DNA from: Tricholomella constricta
Taxonomy: Eukaryota; Basidiomycota; Agaricomycetes; Agaricales; Lyophyllaceae
Length of the DNA: 64,000 nt
Reading direction: 5' to 3'
Assembly: GCA_013368375.1 (NCBI GenBank)
Contig: JAACJP010000015.1
Location: forward strand, 1-64,000
The notes beneath the pieces were generated by a model. The model searched no databases, was not told the origin of the DNA, and was given only the letters and a program-made list of their open reading frames with translations. The translations under genes were made by a program, and so were the position numbers. Below, piece after piece: positions 32,230 to 41,593 of the stretch (position 1 is its first letter; each line of letters begins with the position of its first letter).

Positions 32230-32424
32230 TGTAAGGACGCAGGTCCATACTGGTCACCTGTGTTGGCATTGTTTGGCAACGCCATTGGCATTGCCTATAT
32301 CTATTGTTTATATCTATTAGTTTAAGTAGATCTTCGCAACTTCATGTATAACTAGCAGAAAAATGACATCTGGTCAAGCTCGGTTATAGTGTGAATTGCG
32401 AGGTCGTCCTGTAGCACCGCTACA
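32230..32424 (+). repeat. 3' LTR of family A element
   Basis: 195 bp, preceded by TTAAAGGGGGGTA. It ends GCTACA and is followed by the target duplication CGCTC. Confidence 0.92.
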
Positions 32425-32573
32425 CGCTCGCTGCTATATCTATTGTTTATATCTATTAGTTTAAGTAGATCTTCGCAACTTCATGTATAACTAGCAGAAA
32501 AATGACATCTGGTCAAGCTCGGTTATAGTGTGAATTGCGAGGTCGTCCTGTAGCACCGCTACACGTTCGCTGC
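32296..32573 (+). repeat. 139-bp tandem duplication across the LTR/target junction
   Basis: Unit 32296-32434 comprises the last 129 bp of the family A LTR plus CGCTCGCTGC of flank. Unit 32435-32573 repeats it, with CGTTC in place of CGCTC. The duplication therefore happened after insertion. Confidence 0.9.
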
Positions 32574-32829
32574 CAGAGAAAATTGTGTGGGCGATCGAAG
32601 ATCTGACCCCAACTCATTGACGAGAACAATAGCAGAGGCAGCAGTCTACGGGACCTCACGATCGCTGCCAGAGCAGATCGTGTGGGTGATTGAAGATCTG
32701 ACCCAAACTCATGAAGGCAACTGTTCGAGGCAAAAAAACAATTGTTCAGTTATCGTAGTAATAGTTGTATACATCTGGTATAGCAGTCCAAATGTGTATG
32801 GTAGTCCAAATGTGTGTGGTAGTCAATGT

Positions 32830-33701
32830 TTATACTGCGGGGTCAAATTGTAATAGTTGTGTCATATCATAGCAGACGTTCGGTGCTGGATTCAAATGGT
32901 GGAGAAGCGGCAGGGGAGCTTCAAAGCTGAGCACGTCATGAGAAAGACGGCGAGGGACAATAGGCGCGCAGCGGAAGTGATTGAAGAAAGTTTGGGTATA
33001 GTACTTTGCAATGGCTTCCTCCAAACTTTGAACTTCATCAGCCTTCCATCGCCAACTGTTGATGTGGAGGATGGCTGGCTGTTTCCCAGGCCAAGGCCTC
33101 AGGAGCCGCTGAAGTTCTAACAAGGAGCAACAGCGTTCTTCATCATTGTAACTCGTGATGCCATGATTGGCTTCAGACAGTGGTGTGATGAGGAGTTGTC
33201 CTCCGGGAAAGCAATAGTGACACATTGTTCTTCTCACCCAAGATCGAAGTCCGCGGCCCCACAACGGATAAAAATCTGCAATGCGAGCAGCTCCTGGCAA
33301 AAATTGAGCTCTGCCAACTCCCACAAGATCTCCTCGAAGTCCTTGTCCTGAAGATCCCCAAATAATGGTTTGCCCTGCCAAGGTTTGTTACCATGGGCAA
33401 CTTCGCCGATTGAGGCGTTCTCGGTGCTCAAGCAGTTCTGGAGAAAGTCAGACAACAGCTCCAGGCGTGTCGCGCTCTTCGTCTGATGATCCCCTCTCTT
33501 CCTATCGGCGCCGGATGAGCTATTTTGCAGCCAGTCGAGCCCAAGCAAATCCCTCCAAGCCTTCCCAGACATCGGCTGCACATTGGAATTGTTGACACTG
33601 AGGCGATGGATGAGAACCATACGATAACGAAGCCAGGTACGGAGGGTCGATGCACACCGGTCTCGTTTCTCATATGCAATAAACGACGCCGGTTCCGGGA
33701 A
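32830..33701 (-). pseudogene. Broken conserved-looking protein gene, unknown function
   Basis: Minus strand. It reads FPEPASFIAYEKRDRCASTL (cut at its 5' side by the family B LTR), then DKDFEEILWELAELNFCQEL, IRCGAADFDLG, a stop, EEQCVTIAFPEDNSSSHH and IMASRVTMMKNAVAPC. After a frame change near 33125 it continues LLRPWPGKQPAILHINSWRW and EEAIAKYYTQTFFNHFRCAP, ending at 32830. At least one stop and one frameshift are present. The composition (Trp, Cys, balanced charge) looks like a genuine protein, but I do not recognise its family with confidence. Confidence 0.5.
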
Positions 33702-33922
33702 TGTAACGGAGTTACAGAGTTTGGGGACCTTGCTGTTCACGCTAGACGTAAGCTTGACAAGTCTGTCGATTGCTACGTATAGGTGTACAAGGTTGTATAT
33801 ACTTATTTAATGTAATGAATTAAATAGGCAACACCAGAAGGTGTTGCCAAACAATAGCATAATCGTCTCGATAAGATACGATTAGATAACCAATATTAGA
33901 TAAGATAGTGGGCGCCCTTACA
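33702..33922 (-). mobile_element. 3' LTR of family B element (minus strand)
   Basis: 221 bp matching the solo LTR at 31641-31861. On the minus strand the preceding interior ends AAGATC...GATCTT, AAAGGGGGG, TA, the same hairpin, purine tract and LTR order as family A. No matching duplication follows on the right, so the rest of the element is missing. Confidence 0.85.
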
Positions 33923-34371
33923 TACCCCCCTTTAAGATCGCGTGTAGTGATCTTCACCAGGGAGTTGGGCAGGAAAAGAGAATAAAAGGAGGGTCTAGGT
34001 CCCGGCGACCTAGACCTATCAAATAATGCAAGAATACGTATGTATGATACGTATTCTCGACTTAAAGACAAGTGCATGCATTAGCGCCACTGCACGGCCT
34101 CAAAATGCCGTGCGACGATGAGTGGTGGTGAGGACATCCAATGTTGCATTTATACGCAACCTGCGGAGTGCTCCTCGGGAGTCAGGTGGTCTGCACCTGA
34201 CAATGGCGGTCGCCCCAACGGTACGCCCTACGTGTCGAGGTCGGTTCGTTGACGGGGGGATTAGGTTGTCTCCACGACCTATGACTCCATCACTGTGTCG
34301 GGGTCGGTGGTGTTGTTGTCCACCGGACCCTGGCTGGTGGTAATCACCGCCAGTGATAAAGGCCAGGTAGG
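33923..34371 (-). mobile_element. Remnant interior of family B element, hairpin-rich
   Basis: Perfect or near-perfect stems at 33934-33954 (6 bp), 33992-34016 (10), 34031-34057 (11), 34092-34113 (7), 34143-34160 (5), 34181-34201 (8), 34305-34325 (6) and 34330-34353 (9 with a one-base bulge), one every 40-70 bp. No coding frame was recognised. It is cut at 34372 by the KDZ terminal repeat. Confidence 0.8.
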
Positions 34372-34419
34372 GGCACTACAATGTAGCGTGTCCCACTGTC
34401 CAGCGGGGCCATACATGTA

Positions 34420-35340
34420 GCCGTATTGACGGCACCAGTGGGGCCACTACATGTAGCCATGTTGCACGGTACCAGCGAGGTCTCTACATGTAGTTGCCTG
34501 GCATGGTATCAGCGGGCCAGCCTATATGGTGCTGTGGGGGCAGCGGGGTGGGGGCTAGCAGGGGGTTGCCCACCTCTGCGGACCTCCGCGGGTCGCTTCT
34601 TTTCAGGCATATATGGGGGGGCTAGCGGGGGGTTGCCCACCTCTGCGGACCTCCGTGGGTTGTTTTTTTGGGGGCACACCCAGCACTGCAGCGGGCCTGG
34701 GGGCAGTGGGGTGGGTTGCCCACCTCTGCGGACCTCCGCGGGTCGCTTCTTTTCAGGCATATATGGGGGGGCTAGCGGGGGGTTGCCCACCTCTGCGGAC
34801 CTCCGCGGGTTGCCTTTTTTTGGGCATATATGGGAGCGGGGTGGGGGCTAGCAGGGGGTTGCCCACCTCTGCGGACCTCCGCGGGTTGTTTCTTTGGGGG
34901 CACACCCAGCACTGCAGCGGGCCTGGAGGCAGCGGGGTGGGTTGCCCACCTCTGCGGACCTCCGCGGCTTGCCTTTTTTCGGGCATATATGGGAGCGGGG
35001 TGCTAGCGGGGGGTTGCCCACCTCTGTGGACCTCCGCGGGTCATCTTTTACCTCCATGAATCCTTGTCTGTGGGGCAGACTCCATGTAGCATGTCCAACG
35101 TGCAGCGGGATCACTACATGTAGCTGTCTGGCATGGCATCAGCGGGGCTGATGCGGGGCCACTACATGTCACCATCTGGCACCGCACCAGCGGGGTCTCT
35201 ACATGTAACCGTCGGGGACGGTACCAGCGGACCCGCTGGGGCTGCAGCGGGCCTATCTGGTCCTACAAAGGGCAGCAAGGGGGGGGTGCTCGCGGGGATT
35301 GCCCATGTCTGCGGGCAAACCCGCTGCTGCAACAGGCCTC
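34420..35340. repeat. Left subterminal repeat array of KDZ element
   Basis: TCTGCGGACCTCCGCGG starts at 34575, 34725, 34792, 34868 and 34951, with one-base variants at 34642 and 35023. These lie in about 75-bp units with GCATATATGGG and CACACCCAGCACTGCAGCGG. Outside them are CTACATGTAG palindromes (about 34445, 34481 and 35116, and variants at 35163 and 35201). Reading frames exist on both strands only because the repeat has no stops. Confidence 0.9.
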
Positions 35341-35562
35341 CATGGTGCTGTAGAAGACCAGACCATAAATGTCTGTGGATATGGTCATAATTGTCCGCGG
35401 GCTCTGGATGCTTTTAATGTATAGACAAGGGACACAATTGTTCCCCCTCCGTGTTTCATTTACAAGTATGATGTATCTGTATTGGTATATTTTTATTATC
35501 ACAAGGCAACATATTCATTATCACAAAGCAAAAGGAAAAAAGACATCAAGATAAAGCTACCC

Positions 35563-37380
35563 CTAATCATCAAGAATGTTGGAAGGAATGTGAGCAAAGG
35601 AGGCGGCAGTGTATTGTCCACGGGGTACTTGAACCGCAAGCTCCTCATTGATTTCACCATCTGAAAACCGTAATAAGCCCTCAAGCATTTCAACGGGTGG
35701 TCTCCTGTGTCTCCTCCTGACCCTAAACTCTTCCTCACCTGAGTCATCGGAAAGGGAAAGCACTTCCATGTCTTGTTGCTCCGCGGGGCTGTCTTCGTCA
35801 GAAAACACAATATCTGGATCTTTGAGGAGAGCGGGGGTGTCCTCTGCAGAGCTGTCCTTGTCGGAGAACTCAATATCGGGTTCTTGGACAGCAGGGGCGT
35901 CCTCCGCGGGGCTGTCCTCATCGGAGAACACCATATCGGGGTCTTCATGTGATTGGCCTACAAAATGGTGAAAGGTAAGTATATACGAGTATAAGTAATA
36001 AAACTCACACATGGGCTCGTCCTCATCCTCAGAATCCTCACTCTCAGAAGGAACATATTCTGGCGATACGTAACGGGGTGCAGGTCGGCCTTGCAAAAGG
36101 TTGAATGAAATGATAAGAATCACTGTTCTTACCTTCAATGTCCGCGGGGTCCGGATCTGCGGCCATGGGCTCGTCCTCATCCTCCTCAGAGGGGACATAA
36201 TCTGGCGATATAATTCCCGTGGGGTCCGCATCTGCGGGGCCGCTGTCAGACCCTTCATCATGCTGTGCCAAGTGCCGCTGGTAGTAGCTTTTATACTCCA
36301 CATTGTCACCTCGGAGTGGCGGCCTGCGGAAGTGATTAGGAAACTCATGAGGCAGCAGCTCCCTGGGCTGGTGGATGTCACTTCCGAGCAGGTCATACCT
36401 CGCAGGGGTGTCAGAGCTCACGCCCAACTCCTCGTCTGATTCCTCTCCCATGTCCTTCCCTGATGGCAGCTCCCCACCAAAGTCTGACGCGAGTGGTCCC
36501 TCCATTGCCTCCAGATCAAAAATTTTGAAGAGTTCATGGGGGCTCATTTCTGTGTCATCCCTTGCAGATCCCGCAGATCCCGCGGACCCCGCGAGCCCCG
36601 TGGCCTGTTGCATCGCTGCCTCAAAAATCGTGTGGAATGCTGAGGCACGGCGGGCGGTCTGATAGGCTTGAGCTTCATAAATTGTTTCGAAGCCCTGGAC
36701 CCGAGTCCGACACTGTTGCAGGGCTTGCGGAGTTGCTCTTGTCTGCGGAACCCAGAGTGGTGGCGCTTGCTGCCGCTTGAAGTGGTGAAGGACAAGGCAC
36801 TCCTCCAACGTGTCATGACTGAGTGGTTCACGGGGCTTGTTGTCTTCGTGCTCGTGCCACCAATCACAGGCGTACTCGGAGACAGCGGCCGCGGGGTGCC
36901 CAAGCAGAATGGAGCCGTCCAACGCGAGAATCAGTGAATCGGAAAGGACGAGTGGGCTGTGAGGCTCAAGCTGCCCATGGAAATGGGAAGCGAGAAGCCG
37001 AAGGATATTGGGAATTTCGCACAATATCATCATGCTCGTTGCAGCGCCGCGAATATCATTGCAAAGTCCTGTAGTGAAATAAGTCATTGATCCAGAAGAT
37101 GGCTAAGTCAGCAACGTACCACCTCCGCGGTCAAGCGCACTTGCATTGAAGCCCGGACCTCCGCATTGTGCACACCTGCAAACTTCACCAAGGCAACACG
37201 TAAGCGGGATTCACAGTAGTAAAGCACCTCCTGGAGGTGAACTGCGGCCCCGCCCGACATCGGAAGCAAAAAGCTCTCGGAATCAATCCAGTGCAGCGCG
37301 GAGGAAGTCATTGATTTGCTTTGGATGAGGTGCGATAAGGGATCAGATAGCGGGAAGAAAAAAGCTGTTGCCACAGCCAC
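35563..37380 (-). CDS. KDZ-element acidic repeat protein
   Basis: Minus strand, several exons. The first part begins MAVATAFFFPLSDPLSHLIQ (37380); a helical region follows with NILRLLASHFHGQL, SEYACDWWHEHEDN and LEECLVLHHFKRQ. The C-terminal half is acidic with repeated motifs: ISPDYVPSEEDEDEPM, VSPEYVPSESEDSEDEDEPM and three DPDxVFSDEDSPAE-type repeats. It ends at 35563. Introns are visible at about 36100-36135 and 35957-36008; the intron near 37080-37125 does not keep frame in my reading. No known domain. The YVPSEED motif recurs in the neighbouring Cys-cluster protein, suggesting a shared partner. Confidence 0.6.
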
Positions 37381-37637
37381 ATGTAGTAATGGTGACTTTC
37401 ACACTGTCATGTGACCAGGGCATGTGGCAACAATGTCCGCGGACATGACCTGTGCTGATCTCTTACCGCTGCATCAGGTTCACATGCTTTAGAAGGCATT
37501 TATATGCCAAAGGATGCCCTGATCAGCATCCGCGGAAGGCAACGTCCGCGGACATAGTTAGGCAGAGGGCAACATTTAACAATTCATATCCGCGGACATT
37601 GTTATGACCCCGCAGACACAAAACTGCATGGTCCATT
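37381..37637. other. Spacer between KDZ genes rich in CCGCGGACAT
   Basis: 257 bp with CCGCGGACAT at 37437, 37546 and 37590 and other CCGCGG words. No gene. It probably holds the promoter of the acidic protein and the transposase 3' end. Confidence 0.6.
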
Positions 37638-40600
37638 CTATTGAAGCAATGCTATATATGATTTATTGACAGTTTTAAATCGTTGCTCTGCCAACCAAGC
37701 CAGTTGTCTCCACATGGCCGCTTTCTGCCGTGCATATGCTGTCGGGCCCAGTTGTCCTGCAGCCGTGGCCTCCGCACCGCGCTCTATCCAGATCTGGGCC
37801 TGATGAAGGAAATATCGGGTGGTCCAAGTCATTTCATATTGAACAAGAGTAAATTCTTCTGTCCATCGATCCTTTTGTGCCCTTGCCCTTAAGAAATGAA
37901 TATGTTGGACTATTGGTATCATGTCAGTAACAACTCCGCAGAGTTGACACCAAAGGACATACACTCCAGCACAGTCTCTGGACTATCTGTTGCTTGACCA
38001 GGTATTTGCCAGATCCAAGAAAGGCTGGTACTTCGGATATCAGTTGAGCCCGGAGTCTTGGGATCCAGTATGGCGGTGCTCGATTTCACATGCTTCTTGT
38101 CGAGAATTTTGTACCTTTCCAGTGTGCCTTCATCCGCACCCAGACAGACGAGCTTTGCTCTGCATTTGTCATACATCCGACAAAGGGTGGTGATTGTGCA
38201 ATTGAGAGTGGTGATGTTCCCCCGCGCGCGTGTCACCACACCCTTCCGCGGAGCAACTCGGATGACGTGTGAGTACAAAAATGATTTCTCCGCAATTGCA
38301 TTACGGAGGTTCTGAAGATGACGCTCCGCTTGAACCTTGCGCAATGCAAGCTCGAGTTTAGCCAGATGTGACTCAGTTTCCCCAGCTGAGGATGGCAGGC
38401 AAATAGGTGTCTGCTCTGGTGGTAGGGGTCCGTCTGTTGCACTGACAGGCGCAGGACGTGCACGTGGTTGTGCTGGTACCGCGGCATCTCCGGAGGGTGG
38501 CAAGTCCGCGGGGTTCTCATCCAGGTTATCAAAGGCTTCGACGTTCCCTGGCACATCCTCCGCGGAGGCCGAAGGAATGAAATTTATGCTCGGCTGTTTT
38601 GACGTGAACACATCAATTTGTGCATGTAGGCTTTGTCTTTCAGTTTCGACGGCTTTGCGGACATCTTCCCGCGGTTCATGGACAAGTTGGCGGACTTTGT
38701 CTTGAAGGCCAATTCTAGATGGAAACTGTTCAGCTCCGGAAGACAAATAGAGATAAAATGTCTTACTGGCACTCCTCGATATCAAGGCCTGATTGTATCC
38801 ACTCCTCTTCAGCTGTTGAGTGCTCCACAGGTCCATTGGAATCTCCCGGCTGCCCGATGTCTGCGGTGCGCGCTTTGAGGATGTCCATAGCCTTGACATC
38901 ATGAACCCTCCTCTGCTCGGCCTCCTGGATCTCCGCCTCCCAAATTGCGGTTTGTGTGCGGCTTTTTCCCTGGACAACTCCTTTGAAATATTCTTGGGCA
39001 GTCTCCAACATCTCTGTCGCCTTTTCGTATGTCCGACACAATGTGACCGCTACTCCGCGGCCGCGGACATGGTCAGTTATTGTAATGGAATAGATGAAAT
39101 TTTACTAACGCATCTGCAGGAGTTTCTTCCAGTTAGAATCATTCATATGGTCGTCCAGGATCTCCGCTCGGTGTGCCAACATTGCGGTTCTGGTCATTGG
39201 TGACACAGTGTTCAACACGGCCCACAAACTCTCCAGAATTTCACCCGCAACTATAGCAGCGCCTGGAATGAATGAAGTTGCAAAGCGGTTAAAGCAATCA
39301 TCTTTGTGACCGTGAACATGGAATAGTCCGATGGCCTGAGCAATAGTCATCCCTGGGGGGAGTAGGTGGCCGATGCGCTTTAGAAAGTGTACCATGTATT
39401 GGCAGACAATATCATAGATCAATAACACCTGGTCAATGTCTTCCACATTTGTTGTTTTAAGCGCCTGGAGGAATGCCCAGTCCACGTTCTTTTGCTGCTC
39501 ACCCGCGTGGAGGTCCGACAGGCTGTTGGGGGCAAAACAGCCATGCCGCGCACATGCAATGGCTACAATTCCTTTAACATCACAGGCCTTGGACACAAGC
39601 ATTGCCTGCTCAACAGCGCGGAACTGATTCTCGCAAGGGGCTTTCTAAAATAGAGGTTAGCACAGAACGCCGCGGGCTGGGCCACAGAGGTGATCGGACT
39701 TGACTCACTGTCATCACATTGAATGCTTCCTTCAGGAACTCATTATAATTGGCCCGGTTAGCCATCATACCTGACCCTTCTGACAGCCAAACATCCATGG
39801 CATTGTTCTTTTGGCGAACATGATCCGCTTTGAAATTGCCATCTGCGACAAAAGACCTCATGTATACTTTTCTGCATATAATGTCAATAACGATGATTAA
39901 TTGTCACTAAATGCACTCACTTATTCGGGTCCGCGAACCACCCCGCGGGGAGATTCACACCTGGCTGCGGACATGTTGGACAAAAGATGGCAAGCTCCCC
40001 TGCAATGGTCTCCATTGGATCTCTGTTATTGTTGCCAAAACCACCCCATTTGAGCTTCTTGAGCCATCTCCATGAACGCGAGAGCCGGCGGAGTTCGCGA
40101 TAAAAGTTGTCGATGTCCGCGGAGCTCGTTGCTGCAGCGGTAGTCCGGCTGAGTTTGTGCCAATACTGAAATGCAGATGCCTTGCATTCCAGGTTTGCAA
40201 GGCGATAATCATCAAGGACTGCAGTGGTGAAGAGGGTCTTGTACCGAGTGAAGCTGGCAGGCACCAATCGTTTGTGCATGAGGTCTGTATTGACCCGGTT
40301 GACTCCACGGCATGAACAGAAGACAAGTGGAATGTAGTGAATTCCATTGACATGGACAATGCACACATAAGGATTGTTGAATGCATCGTGCCGCGGCATT
40401 CTCGCCGGAAGGTCATCATTAAGACCAGTGTCATCGTCATCTTCCTTGTCAACTTCAACTTCAACTGTGTCCAGAGTAGACCCATCCTCAGCTATCGGAT
40501 GAAATCCTGGCTCTTGACCATAAGCGCGGCTCAAACGCGTCATATAATTGTCATCCTGTGCATCATAGGAAGTCTGCTCGGTGATGTCCGCAGCGTCTGC

Positions 40601-41361
40601 GAGGTTGGCATGTGGGCCCACGGGGTCGTTTTGCTTCTCTGTGCGGTGGTTCTTCTGTTCTTCAACATTATATACCACCTGGTATTTCTCCAACTGCTCC
40701 TGTTGCAGCTGTAGCGTATCACAGAGTGCTTTCCTGGAGGAGTGAGGGACCAGCAAGTAGGTACCGACCTCCTGCAGCTGAGCTGCCTGGAAGTACTGAC
40801 CTGTCCAGAACTCAATGCGATGTAGAGGATTGTCCCTGTGAGTTGTCCGCATGCAACCCCGGCAGAGTATCCTATCACTGAGACAGTCTCGGCAACGCCA
40901 ACGTCCATAGTTGCCCTTGGGACAATCAGAACATTGAGTATGATTCTCAATGTACTCTCTCCCAAGGAGCCCCTCCAACAGCTCTGGAACATGGTTCACA
41001 AACTCTTGAAGGTAATCAGCTTGTGTCTGTGCTTTGATTCAGTTACATGTACACAATGTACACAATACATCAAAGAACAATTCACCTTGGCCCGTTTGGG
41101 GGCAACCTCATCAGTGGTGTCATCCAGCTCTGTTGAGTGAATGTCCGAATGCTGAAAGGGTTGGACATGGGTTTGCACACCCTGAGGGACAGATGTAGCA
41201 GGATCCGGTGACCTCTTGCGCAAAGGAACACTCCTGGATTCCAAAATGTCACCCCTCTGGGTATGCCTGACTGTTGTCTCGACATCCATGGCATGTGAAC
41301 GAGAACTTTCCTGAAGGACTTCATCCTTCTTGCAATGTGTGCGCTTTACTGCACGCAACAT
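37638..41361 (-). CDS. KDZ transposase with CxC2-type cysteine cluster
   Basis: Minus strand, multi-exon, starting MLRAVKRTHCKKDE. After an intron comes the cysteine cluster CSDCPKGNYGRWRCRDC ... LCRGCMRTTHRDNPLHRIE, the N-terminal zinc-binding module typical of fungal KDZ transposases. The RNase H-fold core follows: SFVADGNFKADH, LIYDIVCQYMVHF, FHVHGHKDDCFNRFATSF and AGEILESLWAVLN. Then coiled-coil and basic exons, ending LRARAQKDRWTEEF ... AYARQKAAMWRQLAWLAEQ at 37638. Introns contain CCGCGG words. It should cut and join the element ends in the nucleus. No stop inside the recognisable exons was found, but the exon borders of the last third are approximate. It is divergent from the 41594 gene, with a 232-bp shared promoter region. 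Confidence 0.88.
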
Positions 41362-41593
41362 GGTGGGTGAGGGTGAGATCTGATATGGTGGAAAAATCAG
41401 AAACTGTCTACTGATGTATCACTGATTACTCTTGGACATGTCCTCATGGTGGTGCAAAGGTCAGCTGCACTCACAATCGGGGCCATCAATGCACCCGTTC
41501 CTCATATTACCTAAACTGGAAAATTCCTTGCCAAATGCGGGTACTGTGGGATAACTGTCAAGCATGTTGAACATTTCTTTACGGAGCTCCACC
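41362..41593. promoter_or_regulatory. Divergent promoter region of transposase and accessory gene
   Basis: 232 bp between two divergent start codons. It must contain both promoters; no TATA box is obvious. Co-expression of the two genes is an inference from layout. Confidence 0.45.

Larger units (their letters stand above)
28393..32424 (+). mobile_element. Non-autonomous LTR element, family A, hairpin-rich interior
   Basis: 5' LTR 28393-28583, 3' LTR 32230-32424 (TGTAAGGACGCAGG ... CACCGCTACA), perfect 5-bp duplication CGCTC (28388-28392 and 32425-32429), and a polypurine tract AAAGGGGGGTA before the 3' LTR. The 3.6-kb interior has no protease, reverse transcriptase or integrase. It encodes only a degraded gag-like or unknown protein and contains dozens of short perfect inverted repeats. 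LTR and leader match family D (58312-58674), which has a real gag, so A probably depends on a D-like partner. A solo family B LTR is nested at 31641-31861. Confidence 0.9.
28241..32730 (+). pseudogene. Family C gag start, split by family A element
   Basis: It opens MVAALYNNDSLTSIGEKIQ and then has stops. Just before the inserted element the frame reads GTSRS, and it continues after the insertion (from 32430) as LPEKIVWAIEDLTPTH. An imperfect repeat, GTSRSLPEQIVWVIEDLTQTH, follows about 90 bp later. The original target sequence GGGACCTCACGCTCGCTGCC can thus be read across the insertion. Several stops make it a pseudogene. Gag identity is inferred from position after the LTR and primer-binding site. 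Confidence 0.5.

Noticed and set aside
34560..35050. CRISPR-like regular repeats in the KDZ end
   Set aside because: The spacers are themselves repeated, the host is eukaryotic and the mirrored copy lies at the other end of a transposon.
34426..35059. Long open frames on both strands in the left KDZ array
   Set aside because: They are stop-free only because the repeat unit lacks stops; both strands are open and the translation is a repeat of CPPLRTSAG-type text.
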